This document shows, one piece after another, positions 12,246 to 13,505 of a stretch of DNA of 13,505 nt. A program made the translations under genes and the position numbers. How positions within the stretch are numbered: position 1 is the first letter of the stretch; every line of letters starts with the position of its first letter. The notes beneath the pieces were generated by a model. It searched no databases. It saw only the letters and a program-made list of their open reading frames with translations, and had not been told where the DNA came from. The DNA lies in NCBI GenBank assembly GCA_025924495.1, contig JAICIG010000205.1, forward strand, positions 1 through 13,505, in the 5' to 3' direction. The DNA comes from Pirellulales bacterium (GTDB lineage Bacteria > Planctomycetota > Planctomycetia > Pirellulales > JAICIG01).

Positions 12246-13505
12246 TTATTCGTCGAGCTTCATACCCAAGAGTCGCATCTTACGATAAAGGTTCGAGCGA
12301 TGCAGCCCGAGCAGATGGGCTGCTTCGTTCATGTTCCCGCCCGCACGCTGGATCGCTCGTTCAATGTGTTCAATCTGGAATTGTGCGGTCGCCTCGCTGA
12401 GCGGCAAATCGTGGCGGATATGGGGCGTACCGCTGGCAGGGCTGAGGATAAAGGCGGGATCATCGGCTTCAATCGTGTCGTCCGGGGCGAGATACGCCAG
12501 GCGTTCCATGAGATTGCGCAGCTCGCGAACATTGCCGGGCCACGAATGTTGCTGCAAACGCCGCCGCGCGCCGGCGGAAAGTTCCAGTGGCTTGCGGCGG
12601 GCCTTGTGGCAAAAGTCCTGCAAGAAATGTTCGGCCAGCACCAGCACGTCTTCGGGCCGCTCGCGCAAGGGTGGAATTTGCAGCGAGACGACATTCAAGC
12701 GGAAATAAAGATCCTGACGAAAGATCTTTTTGGTCACCATTTCGGCCAGGTCCTGATTTGTGGCCGCGATTACGCGGGCGTCTGTATGAATGGATTTCGA
12801 CCCGCCGACGCGAACGACGATCTTCTCTTCCAGCACGCGCAACAGCTTCGATTGACCGCCCAGGCTGAGATCGCCGATTTCATCCAGGAACAGCGTGCCG
12901 CCCGAGGCGAGTTCGAACTTGCCGGGCCGCGACTCGCGGGCGTCGGTGAAGGCGCCTTTCTCGTGACCGAACAGTTCGCTTTCCAGCAGGGTTTCGCTAA
13001 TCGCCGCGCAGTTGACGGCGATGAATGGCTGATCGCGGCGCGGACTTTGATAGTGGATAGATTGGCTGACGACCTCTTTGCCCGTACCGTTCTCGCCCAA
13101 GATCAGCACGGCCAGGTCGGTGCGGGCGACGCGGGCGATGGTCTGACGCAGCGTTTCCATGGCCCGGCTCTGCCCGATCAAACGCACGCCTTGCGACGCT
13201 TGCTCGGTAATCAACCGCCGCGTCTGCAGCAGGTTCTCGCGTTCCTGGGCGTTTTCCAGTGCAATCGCGGCCTGGGCCGCCAACTCGACGAGCGTGGCCT
13301 GGTCTTCGTCCGTGAAATTTCCTTGCCGCTTATTGATGGTTTCGAAGGCCCCGAACAGTTCGCCCCGGCGTCCGCGCAGCGGAACGCACAGCAGCGTGCG
13401 TGTGCGATAATGCAACTGTTCGTCGACTTGGCGATTGATCTGACCGCGATCGTCCGCCAGATCGACGCGATGCGGTTCGCCCGTCTGAATCACGCGGCCG
13501 ACGAT
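12246..13505 (-). CDS. GAF-AAA+-Fis sigma-54-dependent activator, N-terminus outside the window
   Basis: 419 visible residues, open to the window edge; the first visible residues (IVGRVIQTGEPHRV) are inside a GAF domain, so the true start is upstream. The GAF domain runs to about residue 85 (LCVPLRGRRGELFGAFE), followed by a coiled-coil linker (ENAQERENLLQTRRL). The AAA+ domain has Walker A GENGTGKE (about 137-144), Walker B LFLDEIGDL (about 205-213), the ELFGHEKGAFTDA loop and a sensor/arginine-finger segment (FRQDLYFRLNVV). A Fis-type helix-turn-helix ends the protein (NEAAHLLGLHRSNLYRKMRL). It should hydrolyse ATP to remodel sigma-54 polymerase in response to a signal sensed by GAF. The GAFTGA loop that contacts sigma-54 reads GAFTDA. 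The target genes are not evident; the neighbouring second RRM gene has an extended -10, not a -24/-12, promoter. Confidence 0.95.
   Translation of the reverse strand: MVGRVIQTGEPHRVDLADDRGQINRQVDEQLHYRTRTLLCVPLRGRRGELFGAFETINKRQGNFTDEDQATLVELAAQAAIALENAQERENLLQTRRLITEQASQGVRLIGQSRAMETLRQTIARVARTDLAVLILGENGTGKEVVSQSIHYQSPRRDQPFIAVNCAAISETLLESELFGHEKGAFTDARESRPGKFELASGGTLFLDEIGDLSLGGQSKLLRVLEEKIVVRVGGSKSIHTDARVIAATNQDLAEMVTKKIFRQDLYFRLNVVSLQIPPLRERPEDVLVLAEHFLQDFCHKARRKPLELSAGARRRLQQHSWPGNVRELRNLMERLAYLAPDDTIEADDPAFILSPASGTPHIRHDLPLSEATAQFQIEHIERAIQRAGGNMNEAAHLLGLHRSNLYRKMRLLGMKLDE

Overview
The window looks like a piece of a planctomycete chromosome (Planctomycetota, probably Pirellulales-like; inferred). 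The evidence is GC-rich DNA, a DUF1559 pseudopilin-like protein with an H-X9-DG motif, small transthyretin-like lipoproteins, a large TPR/FG-GAP/ASPIC-UnbV protein, RRM proteins with glycine-rich tails, and frequent GTG starts without clear Shine-Dalgarno sites. I saw no tRNA, rRNA, CRISPR array, transposase or phage gene.

Layout. 1-5390 (+) is an envelope/secretion block: the last 28 codons of one transthyretin-like lipoprotein, a 1002-aa membrane-anchored TPR + FG-GAP + ASPIC/UnbV protein, a DUF1559 protein and a second lipoprotein. 5391-6421 is a 0.7-kb non-coding stretch with a terminator hairpin and the second copy of a dispersed repeat (first copy at 3207-3271), followed by a structured leader and an RRM RNA-binding protein gene. 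6673-7920 (+) is a two-domain chromate transporter. It converges through two adjacent strong hairpins on a tandem-PepSY secreted protein (8039-8626, -). 8972-9178 (-) is a tiny winged-helix-like protein, divergent from a BON-domain protein (9474-9983, +) that precedes floA (10100-11134, +). On the minus strand from 13505 back to 11160 are a GAF/AAA+/Fis sigma-54 activator (cut by the window edge), a second RRM gene, a 50-aa Lys/Arg-rich protein and a 56-aa zinc-ribbon membrane protein.

The most interesting observation is that the two RRM genes, about 5.6 kb apart and on opposite strands, share more than coding sequence. Each has an extended -10 promoter. Exactly nine bases downstream of the -10 each has a 16-nt box at the predicted 5' end of the mRNA (15 of 16 bases identical). 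Each also has a leader of about 155-160 nt with hairpins at matching positions. In one hairpin the stem changes by a compensatory pair (A-T to G-C) while length, flanks and distance to the GTG start are kept. In another, the loop core is conserved while the stem varies. This fits a conserved regulatory RNA leader, possibly autoregulated by the RRM protein or temperature-responsive. That function is inferred, not shown.

Other points of note: a natural GAFTDA in place of GAFTGA in the sigma-54 activator, two mutually exclusive hairpins upstream of the DUF1559 gene, and the two-copy intergenic repeat.
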